This document shows, piece after piece, positions 1-14,037 of a DNA stretch of 64,000 nucleotides (the first letter of the stretch is position 1; the number at the start of each line of letters is the position of its first letter). The stretch is taken from the NCBI RefSeq assembly GCF_048771995.1, contig NC_133026.1, positions 14,596,001-14,660,000 of the forward strand, written 5' to 3'. The notes under the pieces are model-generated. The model was not told where the DNA came from and searched no databases. It was given only the letters and a program-made list of their open reading frames with translations. Origin of the DNA: Taeniopygia guttata. Taxonomy: Eukaryota; Chordata; Aves; Passeriformes; Estrildidae. The position numbers were made by a program, and so were the translations under genes.

Positions 1-3000
1 CCTAAATAAACTCATTCAAATTACTAATTAATGAGCTACCTTAAAGAACTCAGAAGTAGTTTATTAATTTAATAGAACTAGTTTCAAAACTGATAAATTG
101 AATAATGTTTCCATTTTTTCCCCTCAATTTGATTTATACACATTCACAGAACCATATTCAGAAATTCAGTTCCTTCTTCACTTTTTTCCATCAACTTTTT
201 CGAGACTGAGAAATCTGATATGAAACTGATGAAATGCTGGCAGTTGATGACTTCAAAGAAATTCTTCAATATTTGGAAAGCTACAGAATATATATTATTG
301 TGGAGGTATGGGTGTGTATTTTGAACTGCTGAATATGGGAACAATATGACAAAGAAGAGAGCTGTCACACAGCAGTGCTGGATGGGCTGTGTCATCTTCC
401 AATGCTCAAAGGAAAACAGAGATAATAAAGGTTTGCTGTAGTTTACCACTGCTGCTTTAAACCCCTTTAGAATCATATTCATTGTTTCCACATGGCTAGC
501 AACCATGGATGTATTTTGCACCAAAATATGTTATTGATTATATTTTAATGCTTTTAAGGAAAATCCTATAGATTTCAATTTCTGTGTTAGGTTTTTTCCT
601 CTGTCCATCATGAGATTCTTGTAGATGGCTCTGGAATCAAATCCTGCAGTGTAAGTGTCAGGTAACATCCCAGTACATTCCACTACAGTCTCTGGTACTG
701 CCATGTAATTTATGATTATGAGGAACTTATGAAGTACAAGACAGAAAATATTTTTATGCAAAAGTCCCCAAAAGCCAAACATGCCATGTTCAACTGCTGA
801 AAATTAATTTATGGGAAGGTTATGTGGTTCACTACAGTTTAAGGAAGAAAAACTAATTAATATGGGAGCTAAGAATACCCAAGAGCCAAAAGATTGTTTT
901 GGAAATAGAGGAAATATTTTGTTTCACATTACAATCTAGATTCAGTTCCTTTATGTTTGTATTTTTCTCTCCCAAAACAATGAGAAAAGTTAAAGTGAAA
1001 CATTTTCAATCCCGGGAATTTCACAAAACTGAAAAAAATAATAGGACAGGTAAGAAAACAAAAGAATTCTTTCTTCTGCAATCAATTTCTCCAAGTTTAA
1101 ACAGCTTCAGTTCAAGACAAGTTATGAACAAGACAGTTTTCTCACTGAATTAAGCTAAGGTCAATTGCTAACAGAGAGCACTGACACAGTAATACCGTAG
1201 TAATAAAAAAATTATTAAATGCACCTGTCCAGTGTATGAGAGCATTTAATGACCGCTGTCCTCATTTGCTTCTGTTTCTTCTAGAATATTTTGGTACTAT
1301 GCTGAGTTCACAAAACACACTTCAAGACTGGAATAAGCAAAATGTAATGCAAATTTGCAGGTGATGTGATGACCAATATCTTGGAAAATAAGACTCTACC
1401 ATCTCCTACCACCTAGATCCTTTAGACTAAAACCACCAGTAAAATACATCTTGCTGTAGCTGGACTGAACTCAGTAATTTGATCAGGTTTTCCTGTATGG
1501 AATTTCTGCCTATTTACAGTAAAACAAAGGGAGGCAGTTATGGCTGATTCTTGATACTGTATTAGCCAGAAGGAAGAAAAAAATTGAATTCTTTGGAAGA
1601 TGACAAGCACAAGTATCATATCCTGTCCCATCCACCCTCCTTCAAAAGAACCCCTTTTTTTCCCAAGAATATGAAGGAAACCTGCCTGGAGGCTGGATGA
1701 ATTTAGAGTTTACACAAGTGAAATACAAGGCTTTCTATTCAGATAAAGAGGAAAGAAATCAGACAGCCCCTGAACACAGACATAACTCAGCACTACCATC
1801 AGAGGTGCTGTAAATTGTGGGGACATAAGGTACTTTCATGGCAGTAATACTAAAGTATTACCTGTGAGAGCCTGGCAGAATTCTTACCTCTCTGTATCAC
1901 AGATTTCACCTGCAGCAAGTGGATAAGAATGCTTATCTGTTTTTATAAATATTTTTAAGAATTTCAGGTTAAAAATATGGAAATGCCAGACCTGGAATGC
2001 AGAGGCAGCAGTTTTCTCTTGTCTGTCTGAGATTAATTGGGGTGAATCTAATTCCTTGGGTTTATCCAGCTCACCTTACTTCTGAATATGATCTTTTTTT
2101 CTTAGCTTGCCTGCTGAACCCACATGATTGCTACACTTCCTTCTCTCCGCTAATCATTATTTTCATAATTTAACATCCTTTTTTGAGGTGGTGCTCCAAC
2201 TTCTTCAGTTTTTTCCATTCATGCAGGACTTTTCCTTTTTTCTTATATAGCTTTTTATCCTTAAATCGCTACTGCCAATTTCTATACTAATTAATCAGTT
2301 TCAGCAATGACCTTGGAAGGTAACACTGTACTGTTCCCTTCACTTTTCAGTCACTTTTTTGTCCTTTCTCAAACCCTCAGCATTTCTTTTCATTGTAATG
2401 TCAGAAACACCAATGTGATCCTCTTCTACATTTCTGTAACTAATTTTCCTGAAAAAAAATTTCCTTGAAAAAAAAGTTTTCTTGTGTCTTGAATATGAAT
2501 AAATTTTGCTAAATTGCTTGTTAGACTTTGAAGCTTCCTATTTAAGTATATATAATAAACATAGTTTCATTGAAATTCTCTTGCTCAGGTTCACTTCAAT
2601 GCATATAAGCACTTCCTAAATCTCTTTTCAGCTGAAGAATTATTTAAATTTTAATATTGTTTAAGCCTCAAGTCAAAGATACACTTAGGATCTGTAGCAC
2701 AGATACAGGAAAGCACATTTAAATATATAAGTAAAAATATAAAAAGTGGTTAAAACATTATTTAAAGCTTTCAAAGAGAATGAATTGAAAGTAGAAAAGT
2801 TGAATTAAGCTTTTATGAGAAATTGCTGAAAATTTTCCCTAATTCTAGAGTTTAAAGTTCCTCCATTTTTAAGTTAAAGCTTGTTTAATACTTTGAAATA
2901 GAACACCTTCCATAAAAAGAATTATACAAGTTCCAAAATGGAAGTTTACAATGAAAGCTCAGAAAGAAAAATGAATATTCCAGTATACATAAAAATTTGC

Positions 3001-4019
3001 CATACTTTTCAAATTGTACATTGTTGCATTTACAGAGACATGACTGATCAAATTTCCATTTCTTGCCCTTTTTTTTAAGCTGATGTATTTTAGAATTCCA
3101 TCAATGCTTTTGGTGTATAGGAAATATTTTTCCCTATTCCAGTTAAAAGTATGGACAAGCTGTAACCTTGTGTAAGATTAGAGAGAATCAGTAATTCATC
3201 TCATCCAGTTTACATGTCTCCATTTGAATTAGTCTCTAATTAAACTTGTTTGACTTTCTGGCAAGTGGAAAGAAATGGATGTTACTAGAATGCAATTAAT
3301 CTTGCCCCAAAATAGATCCTTAAAACAGTTGAGATAAATTGGTCATTAGAAATGCCTGATTATCTCTGTTAACTATGAAAGGAGTTTAGTAAACCAGTTC
3401 AAACACAGATGTCTGTGTGACAGAACTCCAGTGTTATGAAAAATTAATCTTGATGCTGCATTTCCCATTTCTTTGAAAGAGGAATAAAAGACTCCACTAA
3501 GGTGACTTTACCACCCTGTAGGAATTTATCTGTTGCCTTTTCCAAATTTAAAAATTGTCGTTCCTTTTATGAAAGGTAGCAAAAGAGTAATAACAACAAA
3601 AAACATAATAAGGAAGTTAAAGCAATACATACATTGATATAAATACTTTTCCAAATTCAGTCCTTGTAATGCTTCTTCAGCTTTCCCTCAAGGATTTTTT
3701 TTTTCCCTCTGATTCAATCATCCTTTGGTGAGTGAAAACTGTGCTGCTGTTCCACAAATTATAGCAATGCCTTGACAAACCAATTTATTTTGAAATGTCT
3801 AGATTAAGTTTTACCACAATACAAGCAACAGACAGTTTGCCTGAAGTAGAAACACATTTTAATTTGTCTTGAAATAGTTTTGTAGGTAAATGGATCGGTA
3901 GAGATTAATATCTGAACATACACTGATGCTGATCTATAACTGTCCTCATGTAAAATTAACAGCCATGCTGCTGCAGAGATTAAAGGTGATCCTGTATTAA
4001 AGGCTGCACTGTCTCAGAT
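1..4019. other. AT-rich intergenic DNA, no gene seen
   Basis: No open frame here has the look of a protein family, and I see no exon with convincing splice sites. The sequence is AT-rich and of low CpG content, as is usual for gene-poor avian DNA. The longest frames (about 80-126 codons on either strand) are compatible with chance. No young transposon was recognised. Confidence 0.6.
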
Positions 4020-4165
4020 CTGCTAAGTGATTTTAGGTCATTCAAATAAGCTCTCCATGCCTCAGTTTCCCCATCTGTCAAAAGAATATGTCTGCTACTT
4101 CACAGAGATGTGGCAACATTAATTAATATTTGTAAGGTACTGAAATACTATGTAAGCCATAAATA
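4020..4165 (+). repeat. Ancient MIR-type (CORE) SINE fragment
   Basis: The stretch contains the well-known MIR signature CCTCAGTTTCCCCATCTGT at about 4060-4079. A diverged upstream part corresponds to the 'gtgaccttgggcaagtcac' region. A downstream part corresponds to the 'ttgtgaggattaaat...atttgtaaag' region, with the order preserved. MIR elements predate the amniote radiation, so strong divergence is expected. Boundaries are approximate because the ends fade into unique sequence. Confidence 0.75.
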
Positions 4166-7100
4166 AAATACACTGTATTCTAGTTGAACATTGTGATGTT
4201 CATAAACTGATGTTGGCAATGAAAAATTAATTCACAGAAAAAATGGCCAGTAACATTAAATGATGTCTTTACAAGCTCACTGAAAAACCCTCTGTGGTAT
4301 TATACAAAAAGAATACAAGCACACTGCTGTGCACATAAGTTACGACTGTAAACATAAATAACACAAATCAAAAGCATATTTAAGGTATAGAGAACATTAA
4401 CAGAATGAGACATGATCCACTACCTGTGTGAAAATGTTTTTCTAATGGAAGGGAAGTGATCCTGGAAAGAACAGTAAGTGGAGCATCCTCAAGTTGTCTT
4501 GCTTATTTCTACAGTGAAATAGTGAATATCTAAATAAAAAAAATTATACTCAGTCTAACCATAGCAGGATTTAGATTATACCCACTTTTTCCTCTTTCTT
4601 GTATCATATATGTAACATAACCTGTTTTGAAACACTGCTGGGGCAGGCTGTGGGCATGGAGGATGGGATGGTCACAGGAGCAGCGTTCAGCCTTTCAGCA
4701 ATTTCTCCCAGGTCTCTCTGTGTGATTTACTTGCAGAGACCACATTGTCCCAGTGTCTGTGCAGCACCAAGAACCACAAAGCTTTCCATGGTGAGTGTGC
4801 AGGAGTCCAATTATTGTATTATTTGCATAATACCTAATGATTAGTGACTGGCAAGAGGACAAGCTTAGGATACAACTCTATAGTGTAGTAAACTCATTAA
4901 ATGAAAATTTAAGTAACACTCCTTGATGTGCACGTGTCTTTTCTATTTTGGGTGCTCAGCTCCCATGAAAGAGAAATCAACCCTGAATAAAGAGAAACCC
5001 CATCCCTCTCATAATATCCACAATAAAACAGAGTAACATTTGCACAATAAATTGGGTAAAGCAAGAGCAAGTAATCATAGCTAATGATTTTAAAATGCAA
5101 AAATATGTAATCTTTGCAACTGCATGTTGATTTTATCCATTCACTCTTCATCATAGTGTATCTTTACTAAGATATAAATCATGCAACCAGGCAAAGAGAT
5201 TAATGTGATGACTCATTTTTAAAAAGGTGGTTGCTGAGCAGCCTGTAAAAACACAGGGACTAGGTATTCAGATTTCATATTTAATACAACAAGGAGCATA
5301 ACTCTGGACAGATGACTAGGCCAGATTATAATCATTGAACTTGGATTTATGCTGTATTTAAATACTTATTGTTGTGTGATCAGGTACTTGCAGCTTAGGA
5401 AATGCCATAACGAAGTTTGCACTTATAACTCAATTCCTGCTTCTTTGTACTTGATATGTCATAGCATCTCATGGGAAAATTCAGATGTCATCATGTACCT
5501 GAAAGCTCTTGATTTTACACAGTGAGAATCCCCAAACCAATTGCTATTGATAACTTCATTCAAATTGTTGATGTACATTACACAGCCTGCAAACAATGCT
5601 TTGGAAATGGATTAGCACTTCCTGATGGCTTTTCCCTTTTTCTTCACAGGACAGGTCACCTCTGTGAGTACTTTAAAAACATTAATTCATGCATTTTCAG
5701 AGACACTTTGTATGATGGATGAGGTGATGGTGTAATTCTATACATGAGTGTGAAGAGAGCAAAGTCAGTAATTTCAACCTATTCTGAAAGTCCAAGGTGA
5801 GCTTTGATTTTTTCCCAGTGTTAACACTTTGTGTGTTCTGGGTTCCCACTGACTTCACTTGGACATTTCCAAACTGGCTAGATATTTGAATTATGAATAC
5901 AAAAAGCACAGTTTCCACCACTTTTCCAGCTTTTACTAGATTAACTGAGCCAGAATCATACAGGAGACAGAATTTCATTCCTACTGGGGGGGCTGTGCAG
6001 CTGCCTGACCCATTTCTTTTTCTGAGGCACATTTCTGCCTCATTTCCTGCACACTCAGTTTACATATTCTGAAAAGAAATTATCTGGGAATATCAGAGAA
6101 AAATTCATTCCATGAGGACCAAGTTTCAAGCACTGTAGGAAGCAGGGATCTTGTAGAAAAAGTACAAAGTAACCTCCTATTTGCAGAAGTTCTCCAAATG
6201 AAGGTTGCACACACAACACTTTCTTGAACAAGAAACTTGCAATTTTAATATGTCTCAAAAACTGGGCTTTGAGTGCTGGTTTTTATTTTGCTTTAATATG
6301 AATATAGCTTCTCAAACAACTAAAGAAAAAAAAAAAGAGAAGTATAAACATGTACTACTTTGCCCTGCCTCTCCAGAAATTTCATCATGTGTAAATACAA
6401 TTATACCCACATAGGGTGTGACAGTACTGGACCCTTCAGGTTGACAACACAAGGAAACTGCCCAGCAGCTTTTGCTGTCTTCTACACAGAGAAATCAAGA
6501 GAGGTCACTTACCTTTTCAATTATTTCAAAGCTATTTGATGGTAGCAGACACACTCATTGACTCCAAGAATTATGGATTGATTCTAAGATCCCAGAGGGC
6601 TTTCTCCTTCTTCCTTTGCCATCCAGCTTTTGGTTTTTCCTGCTAACTACATTCTCTTCAATATGCAGCTGCCCAGCAGACCTGTGCACCAGTCAGTTGT
6701 ATCTGCAAGCTCTCCCCTCGATAGTGTTTGAACAAGGAGAGCCTGAGGCATTACACACCCTCTCCGTTTTAGCACCACAGTAACTTCCAGTGCCATGACA
6801 GAAATGCTGGGCATTCTGCTGAGCTCTGGAGTCCTCCTTGCTAAGCCAGCAGGGAGGCAGGGATAGAGAAACAGCTGTAGGGATCCAATGACCCCTCTTC
6901 CTACAAGGCACAGCAGAGTTTGAGTCTAATTAATATATAGGAGCATGCATGGAAAATGCTACATATAGATGCAATATTTAAAAAAATTATATGCCATACA
7001 CACTTGCCATAAAGAAGTCAAAACAATTAAATTAGATATCTTATAGTTAAGAAAAAAATTACTGAACACATAAGAATTGTTTTCCCAGACTTGCTTGGCC

Positions 7101-8999
7101 AGAATTGATGGCGGCCCTAAAAACAGCAAATTTGCATCACTAATATCAGAGAGGTTCTGCTGCCAAATTCCAAGACTCTGCTCCAAAATGTGACAATACT
7201 AGACCTGATTGTTCTAAAATCTCAGTACCAGGGAAACTGAATGTGAGAAACATAATCACTTCACAAGGTGTCCCTGTATGATCCTGGAAACTCTAAGCTC
7301 CTAAGTGTGACCTCCATCTTGGGAAAGTTATTATCAGGAACTATTACAAATGCAATGTAGAAGATGGATAAATATAGTATACCTGGAAAGAAGTCACCAT
7401 CATTTCTGTAAGTGAACACTGGGAAAATAAGTGCAACTGTGTGTATATAAAAATGGGTTCTAAGTTACCATAAAACCTCTTCCCGCTCCTGAAAATAAAA
7501 AAAAATTATCTTATTGTAGTTAGTTCTACAAAGAGAAATTACTCTTAAGTGAATAATGTTTAAATCCATTGGATTATTGAAATAAAAATCAGCACAGGAT
7601 AATAAGCAAAGAAAACTAAAATTCAGAAGAAAACATCATTGTCCTGCTATATGCCCACATATTGACTACTATATCTATCTCTGGCAGTCCTACCTCAGGA
7701 AGAATAAAAATGTAGAAAAGGAGCAGGGAAAGATGACAAAGATAGCAAGAGGCATTGAATTGCTTCTCTTGAGTCACAGAATTGATTGTAGTTTTCTCCA
7801 AAATACAATAGAATCCTTCTTATCTGACAGATACAGTAAAGCCATGGAACTAGAAGTGATGGCAGAATGTGAGTTAAAAATTATCACTATTTCTAAAATC
7901 AGGGCAGATTAGAAAATCAATTAGCCATTTTCAAATTAAGTCTAACTGGAAATAATTTCTATTATAGAAACTAAAAATATAAGTGGCTTTTAAATATGCT
8001 TCACAAATTCATGGAAGGTATGTCTGTTGGTAAGTAATGAGCATTGGGAACCAGATGCAGAAAGAACTTCCCTCCCTCACCACCTGCCAGCAGCTGAGGA
8101 TGTGCCCACCCTGCAGGGTGGCTGCTCCCCATGTCCCTCCCAGGTGTCTGCTGTCCTTAGGAGCTGCCTGACACTTCACTTCCCTCCCTGGCTGCCCTCA
8201 CTTTCTCACCTTTCTGACCAAACACACACGAGCCCACACCAGACAAACAAGGGAGAGCATTCCCAGATCTGATGGGGATGAGATTCCTGTGCTCTTCTCC
8301 GTGTCTCTGACTGTGTATCAGCTGTGTTTGTATCCCAAAGAAAATCAGTTTCACTGGTACCATGAAAACTCTGCTTCCCCAGCAAGCCAGAACTACTGCT
8401 TCATGGAGATGTCTTATTCTCCAACTGTTTAAATTTTAACTTATTATGCTATGTTATTTAAAATTATATTTAGTTGAACCTTTGTCAGAAAACACACTTT
8501 ACTTCTCAAAGTAATGCAACCAGACTTGTCACTGATTTCTCCAATTCCACAAGTGGGGTGAAGTGCATATGAGAAATCATTTTATTCAAACCCTTTGGTA
8601 GCTCAGGATATGATCCTAACTAGGCAAACAAACTGTGAATGTGGTGATGGAGCTAGAATATCTATACCACAGAACTGGTAACACTTTGTTATAAAACCAT
8701 TACAGGTAATAAAACCTTTAAATTACAAAAAATAGTAGAAGGGCAGAAGCCAAGTCTCCACTGTAGAACTTCTCTGTGCATTTGTTTTCTCTAAGAATTT
8801 TTTCAGAGAGGGTATTAATATGGTATCTGTTTAAATGGAATTAGTAGGAGTTGAATGCATTTACATACATGAATATCACTAGGAGTTCACAAAACTCTGA
8901 TTGTGGTTAGATATTTGAATTATGAACATACAAAGAAGACTGACATAAACAGTTTCTTCCTTTGTCAGATATGATTGAAACTGGCTAGCAGGTTCAAAA

Positions 9000-9026
9000 A
9001 TGTATTGCAGATGGACTGCAATACAT
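9000..9026. repeat. Perfect 11-bp inverted repeat, 5-nt loop
   Basis: Left arm ATGTATTGCAG (9000-9010), spacer ATGGA, right arm CTGCAATACAT (9016-9026), exactly complementary. It is too short for a canonical microRNA precursor and is probably a local quasi-palindrome. Confidence 0.85.
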
Positions 9027-10831
9027 GACAGTAAAAACTGAATTTCCCCATGAAACCTGCTACAAAGCCCTGTTGGACATTTAAGGGGAAATCTGTGGAG
9101 AGGGAAAGGAATTCTGGGGCCTATAATAACACAGATGAGCTGAAGTAAGGACAATAAAAACACAACATTAATTGAGTAAAGAGAAAGGCCACAGAAGTAT
9201 TTAAAGCAACTATTCACTCTAAGGAACATCTTAGAGTGGCCTTACTCTGAATAGAAATGAAGTTTGGCTGAAGTAAGACATTTCTGAAATTCAGAAGAAA
9301 TATCAAATGTCATTGATCATTTAGCAAACCACATGTAAAATGATGAATTGATGATTTGAAACATTTGTCAGATGCTGTCCAAATAGCAGTCAACTTTAAG
9401 AAGGTCTCTAAGCACAGACATAAAAGAAAATGTAGAAAAGAATAATCTTGCATTTACCTGTAGCCATCTAGTAATGATACTTCAATACACTTGTACACTG
9501 CATTAAACTACTAAATTGACTTTGATCTTCTTGACAAGTTTATCTGAAATTTATGAGATCTTTCATGTTGGTACTGGTCTGCATGACTGCAAAGGCGCTG
9601 ACAAATTGCTCTTTATTTCTAAATTTTATTAAAGAATCTTCCTCTTAAATGGTATCATTAAAGAAAAAAGTATATTAGCAAATTTATATCCATGTCTACC
9701 AATGAAATCAGTATATCAATAAGAAAATAAGCACCAATAGTGTATTTTAATGAAGGATTGTGCCAATTTGATCTGCAGGCCCTCAATTTTCCTACTTATT
9801 CATTGAACTTGTTGTGCAAAGAGCTTGAGCTGAAAAATGTATTGACTTAATACATGGAAATTGTAAACAATTACCATGCTATATAAAATGCATGAAGTAC
9901 TTTTAGTTTAAATATAATTAATCTTTCATGAATCACATAAATATGCAATTTATGTATTTCTAGGAGCTAATCTTTTACTTATGCAAAGTATAGTATTACC
10001 TACTATCAAAAATCTTCAAATGTAGCTATACAGAATGAAAGTGTTAATCAACCATCAAGCATTACTAACCTGAAATCTTAGAAACGTGGAGCAAAATAGT
10101 TTATAAGTGAAGTCACAAATCTAAAAAGCCCCAATAATAAAACTAAATTAAAATGTTCATGTTTTTTATAATATTTAATCTTATCTGAAATTACTCAAAA
10201 TGATTAGCACTTTTAATATCAGTTGTAAGGCTTATGTAAAAGAATATTCCTAACATTTCCAGCCCTTTGACTAGTAATGCTTCATTACAGAAACAAACTC
10301 CTTACTCATGCGCTTATTAAAGAATTAGATTCTCCTTCCATTTTACATTTTAGTCCAGGAGAATTCTTGCTATGAAGCTTACATGTGTTCAATCTTTTCT
10401 TCCTTCCTTTCTGAGATGTTAAGCTTATTAATACTGTAGTAATAAAGTCCATTTGATTTTATGCTGGCTCACCAGGCTCCCAACTCCATTTAGTGTGTTT
10501 GATAAATGAGGAAACTCAATAAAGTGTGAGTAGGTTAACTGGTGATTGATCAAATGATATCCAGTAAGTAAAAAGAAAAATGTGTTAACAGTGGGGAGGA
10601 CTTTGGGCTCAGAAAAGAAAATGAGAATAAAATCAAGTAAACCCATTGAAGCTGCATTTTTTTCATAGTGACAGAAGCATTTATAACTATCCTGTCTGAC
10701 AAATGTCTTAAGTCTACCTGAAATAAAGGTCTGTGCTAAAGCTTTATAGAAAGCAACTAAGAAAACCATGTGGGAGCTCAGCTCTCTCTTGTGCAAAATA
10801 ATTGAGTTCAGCTCAGTGGCGAGTTCACAGC

Positions 10832-10886
10832 GCTTGTGAAGTACTTTGTATTAAAGTATTATCAGTCTTACAAAGTACTTCCAAGC
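10832..10886. repeat. Long hairpin: 18-bp stem with one bulge, 18-nt loop
   Basis: The arm GAAGTACTTTGTA (10838-10850) is exactly complementary to TACAAAGTACTTC (10869-10881). Allowing a one-base bulge (T at 10837), five more pairs form (GCTTG at 10832-10836 with CAAGC at 10882-10886). The loop is 10851-10868. No transposase, terminal target duplication or known family is visible. It could be a palindromic remnant of a small DNA transposon, a structured RNA, or a product of template switching; the sequence does not decide between these. Confidence 0.85.
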
Positions 10887-12295
10887 AATATGAACTTAGG
10901 TCCTAGCTCACTTTAATTCTTTACAAGAATGAAACTATATAAGTGTTGGTGAAACTACCTGACATTTTTGAGCCCAGCTTCATCTTCATCATTATTTCTT
11001 CATGTCTGAACAAAAACTGCTGCATTTCCCTTTGCATCAATTCATGTAACTTGTTGGCCAACGGTGGATGCTGGAGCCTTACAGCTGATTCTCACAGCTC
11101 CTCTCTACCCACAGAAGTGACCAGTCTGCATGTGGGTGTTCTGGCATTAGCCCAGACACCCCTTGTGGCAAATACACAGAAGGTACTTCACTGTTTTTAA
11201 TATTTTATTTTCAAGTTAAGTAATTGTAGTATGCCTCTAATGCCTTCATCTGCTTCCATGTAACTGCACAGCTCTAAATATAAAAGTTTTCTCTGTCATT
11301 CACATTTGAGTTAGTGCTACTGTGTGCTGCTAAGTACAGGAGGGTGGACATCAGGGCTCACTTTACAATTTGAGAGGTAGAGAAAGCTCCAGTCCAGGTG
11401 CAACTCAGAGGTCAGTATTTTGGCACAGGGATTGATTAAGGCAACCACTGGAAACAGGTATAAGAAAGGCAGTTTCGAAGCTGTTACCCATGATCAATAT
11501 ATGTGGTTCACACACATTGCACTGGGCAATATTTGCACAGGACATGGGCTGCAGAAGTCCTAACGTCTTCAGTAAATCAACAGTTATGATGATATATGTC
11601 AAAAGAATACATAAATTAACTCAGAAGAGAGTATTTCACCAGTCAATCAAGGAATGAAAAGGTGTGGTCTATGATTTCATTGCAAGCTGAGTCAGAAGTA
11701 ATTTTTTGGGGACCGAAGGGATGCCAGCTCCTTGACATAAGACCATGCTCTAATGCTCAGCCATTTTCTCTCACTACACACCCCAGACATCAAACTCCTC
11801 TTCAGCGGCTGTATTTGGTATTGATGCCAAGCCAGTACTGAAATGTGACAATATATGGGACATAATACAAAGCCCGATTCTCATTCTTGAGCCACAAGGA
11901 CCGTTTGATACATTTGGTTGCCAAAAAACACTGAAAAATTATGGCATTTTAAACAGTTTTATCAAGGGAATTTTGCCATGTGAAACCTATTAATTACACC
12001 AGCATACATTTGAGTCAGAAAATACTGTGTTACAGGTTAGAAAATATTCTCAGGTATGGCAGGTTTCTTTGGTTTTTTGGGTTAAGGCAACACAATATAT
12101 TCACAGTAAAGTAGATAGTATCTTCAAAATTTTTTACCAGAACAGATACTAAAAATACTTCGTACCAGATACTACTTTATTATCTAGAGCCAATCACTGG
12201 CAATATGAAACCACACATAGAACAGAATAATGACTTTAACATTAATAGGCAACAAAACAGGTAAAAGTCTATGTAATGCCATATTTATTGTTTAA

Positions 12296-12344
12296 AAAGT
12301 ATCATTGGGTAGTATCATTGAAAGTATCATTGAAAAGTATCATT
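12296..12344. repeat. Imperfect tandem repeat of AGTATCATTG
   Basis: Four copies of AGTATCATT start at 12298, 12311, 12323 and 12336, separated by GGT or A-rich spacers, so the period is about 12-13 bp. A small local minisatellite with no apparent coding or regulatory context. Confidence 0.8.
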
Positions 12345-14037
12345 CAGTGCAAAGGTTACTGAGATGTTTTGGCAAAGATTCTCCAAATAAATGCTTGAGA
12401 TTGTTTTGTACATTTGTGCGTGTCAAGAGACATGGGATGAATTTTAGTTTATTTTTCCCAGGGCTGTTGATTCAAATATTCTGAAGCAGAATGAATAAAA
12501 TTCATGGTATGAATTTTCAGGTCTATTTTTCAATTTCATTTTGTCAATTTTAATTTTTTGTCTTGATATTTTAGAAGCTGCTGTTCTTGGGGCCTTCCTT
12601 AGATTGTCAACATTATTTCTCACCTTTTGATTTGAGTTGCACAAAAAGTTTTATAAGGCTTATACTACTGTTTGTTTTCCCTTGCCATAAAACCTAGGAG
12701 TCAAAGGGAAAATTTTGTCAAGTTTTCACGCAACTATTAAAAAATGGCACTTAAACAAGTTATAAGACCTGGCCTTTTTAACAACAGGTCCAGAGGAAAC
12801 CTAGAGCATATAAAAGAATGGAAGTTTCAAATGAAAGACACTAAAATTAATTTCTAAGCTGCTCTCAGAGCAAGGCTCAAGCTGGTGGGGGGATATGGCT
12901 ACTAAGGCCCAAGTCAGCCAAAGGAGTGGGTTAAAGCAGCTTCAGGGCTGCTTGAGCTGTTCCCTGCAGGTTGCTATTATGCCGTGTTGCCATCTAGGGA
13001 TCACCAGAGTGCATACCCAGGGGCATGCTCCAACACATTCAGGGCCTGGGAAAACATGGTTGTATTTTGTATTTCAAGGATTACTTAGACAGCAGTCACA
13101 TCTGCAACTCTAGTGAGGATCTACACGCTGCGATTCTCCCTCCTACTCTTGCATTATATCAAGAAGGAGTTGGGACCAAGGCTGGCCCAAAAATATGTTG
13201 TCAGTTTAGGGAACATTAGTTACCATTCAGGAGTGGTAATCTCTGCACACGAGAAAAAATGAGAATCCTTCAGAGTTCAACTGAAAAGGACAAAAGTATT
13301 TATTTCCCTCTCTGTAACTTGAAGCTCTGAACATAACATTATCCCACACTTCAGGACTGCTGATCTGCCAAACATGGTTTTAAAACTCTAGTAGGCCATA
13401 AGTTTTATCTTTTTTTGACAGAAGAGAAAGACAAAAATTACAGGCAGAGTGTTGCAAATGGTAAGAAACAGAAAAGTCTTATGGGAAAAGGACAGAGGAA
13501 ATGCAGTGCCTGTGGAGCAGGGAGAAAAAGAGCAGTGAAGTCATGACAGGAAAAGTAAAATAGAGTCATGCAAAAGATGAAAAGAATAGCAAAGCTTCAT
13601 GCAACAGCACAGGGCACACAGTAGCCCTGAGAGGGACTAAGAACACAAAGAAAGTCTGGCTGGCAACAGAAGGATGTGAGGCACTGTTGGAGAGATAAGG
13701 AACATCTCTATCATCTGGAGGAAAAAGTACCACAGAGGCTGGGTATCTCTGGCATGGGAAAAGTTCTGGAAGATCTCTGAGATAAATAAATATGAACCTT
13801 GGCTGAGTGAGGACTGGAGAGATGTAATCAGTGCTCTGCATGTGCACTGAGCATATTCAAGAAGGCAAACTTAAAGAAACTTTGTTAGGATAGAGTCAGG
13901 AACAGGATCACAGTAAAAGTAACCCAGGATTAAAAACCAGTGGATGAACTAGCTTGAAGAGCAAGCGTGGTTTATGGCAAGGCAAAAAAGCCAGGAATTA
14001 AAGGAGTCCCTAATATAAAGCACAGCAGTTGAGTATG

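Larger units (their letters stand above)
4166..14037. other. Intergenic DNA with small inverted and tandem repeats
   Basis: No gene recognised. The longest frames (122 codons on the minus strand at 10428-10796 and 116 codons at 8879-9229) show no family resemblance. Small structured elements inside (hairpins at 9000-9026 and 10832-10886, a short tandem repeat near 12.3 kb) are listed separately. The interval around 8.04-8.38 kb and that around 12.87-13.22 kb are locally GC-richer than their surroundings, without an identifiable cause. Confidence 0.6.

Noticed and set aside
8106..8121. 16-bp palindrome CCACCCTGCAGGGTGG
   Set aside because: Perfect but short with no loop; no context suggesting more than chance in locally GC-rich sequence.
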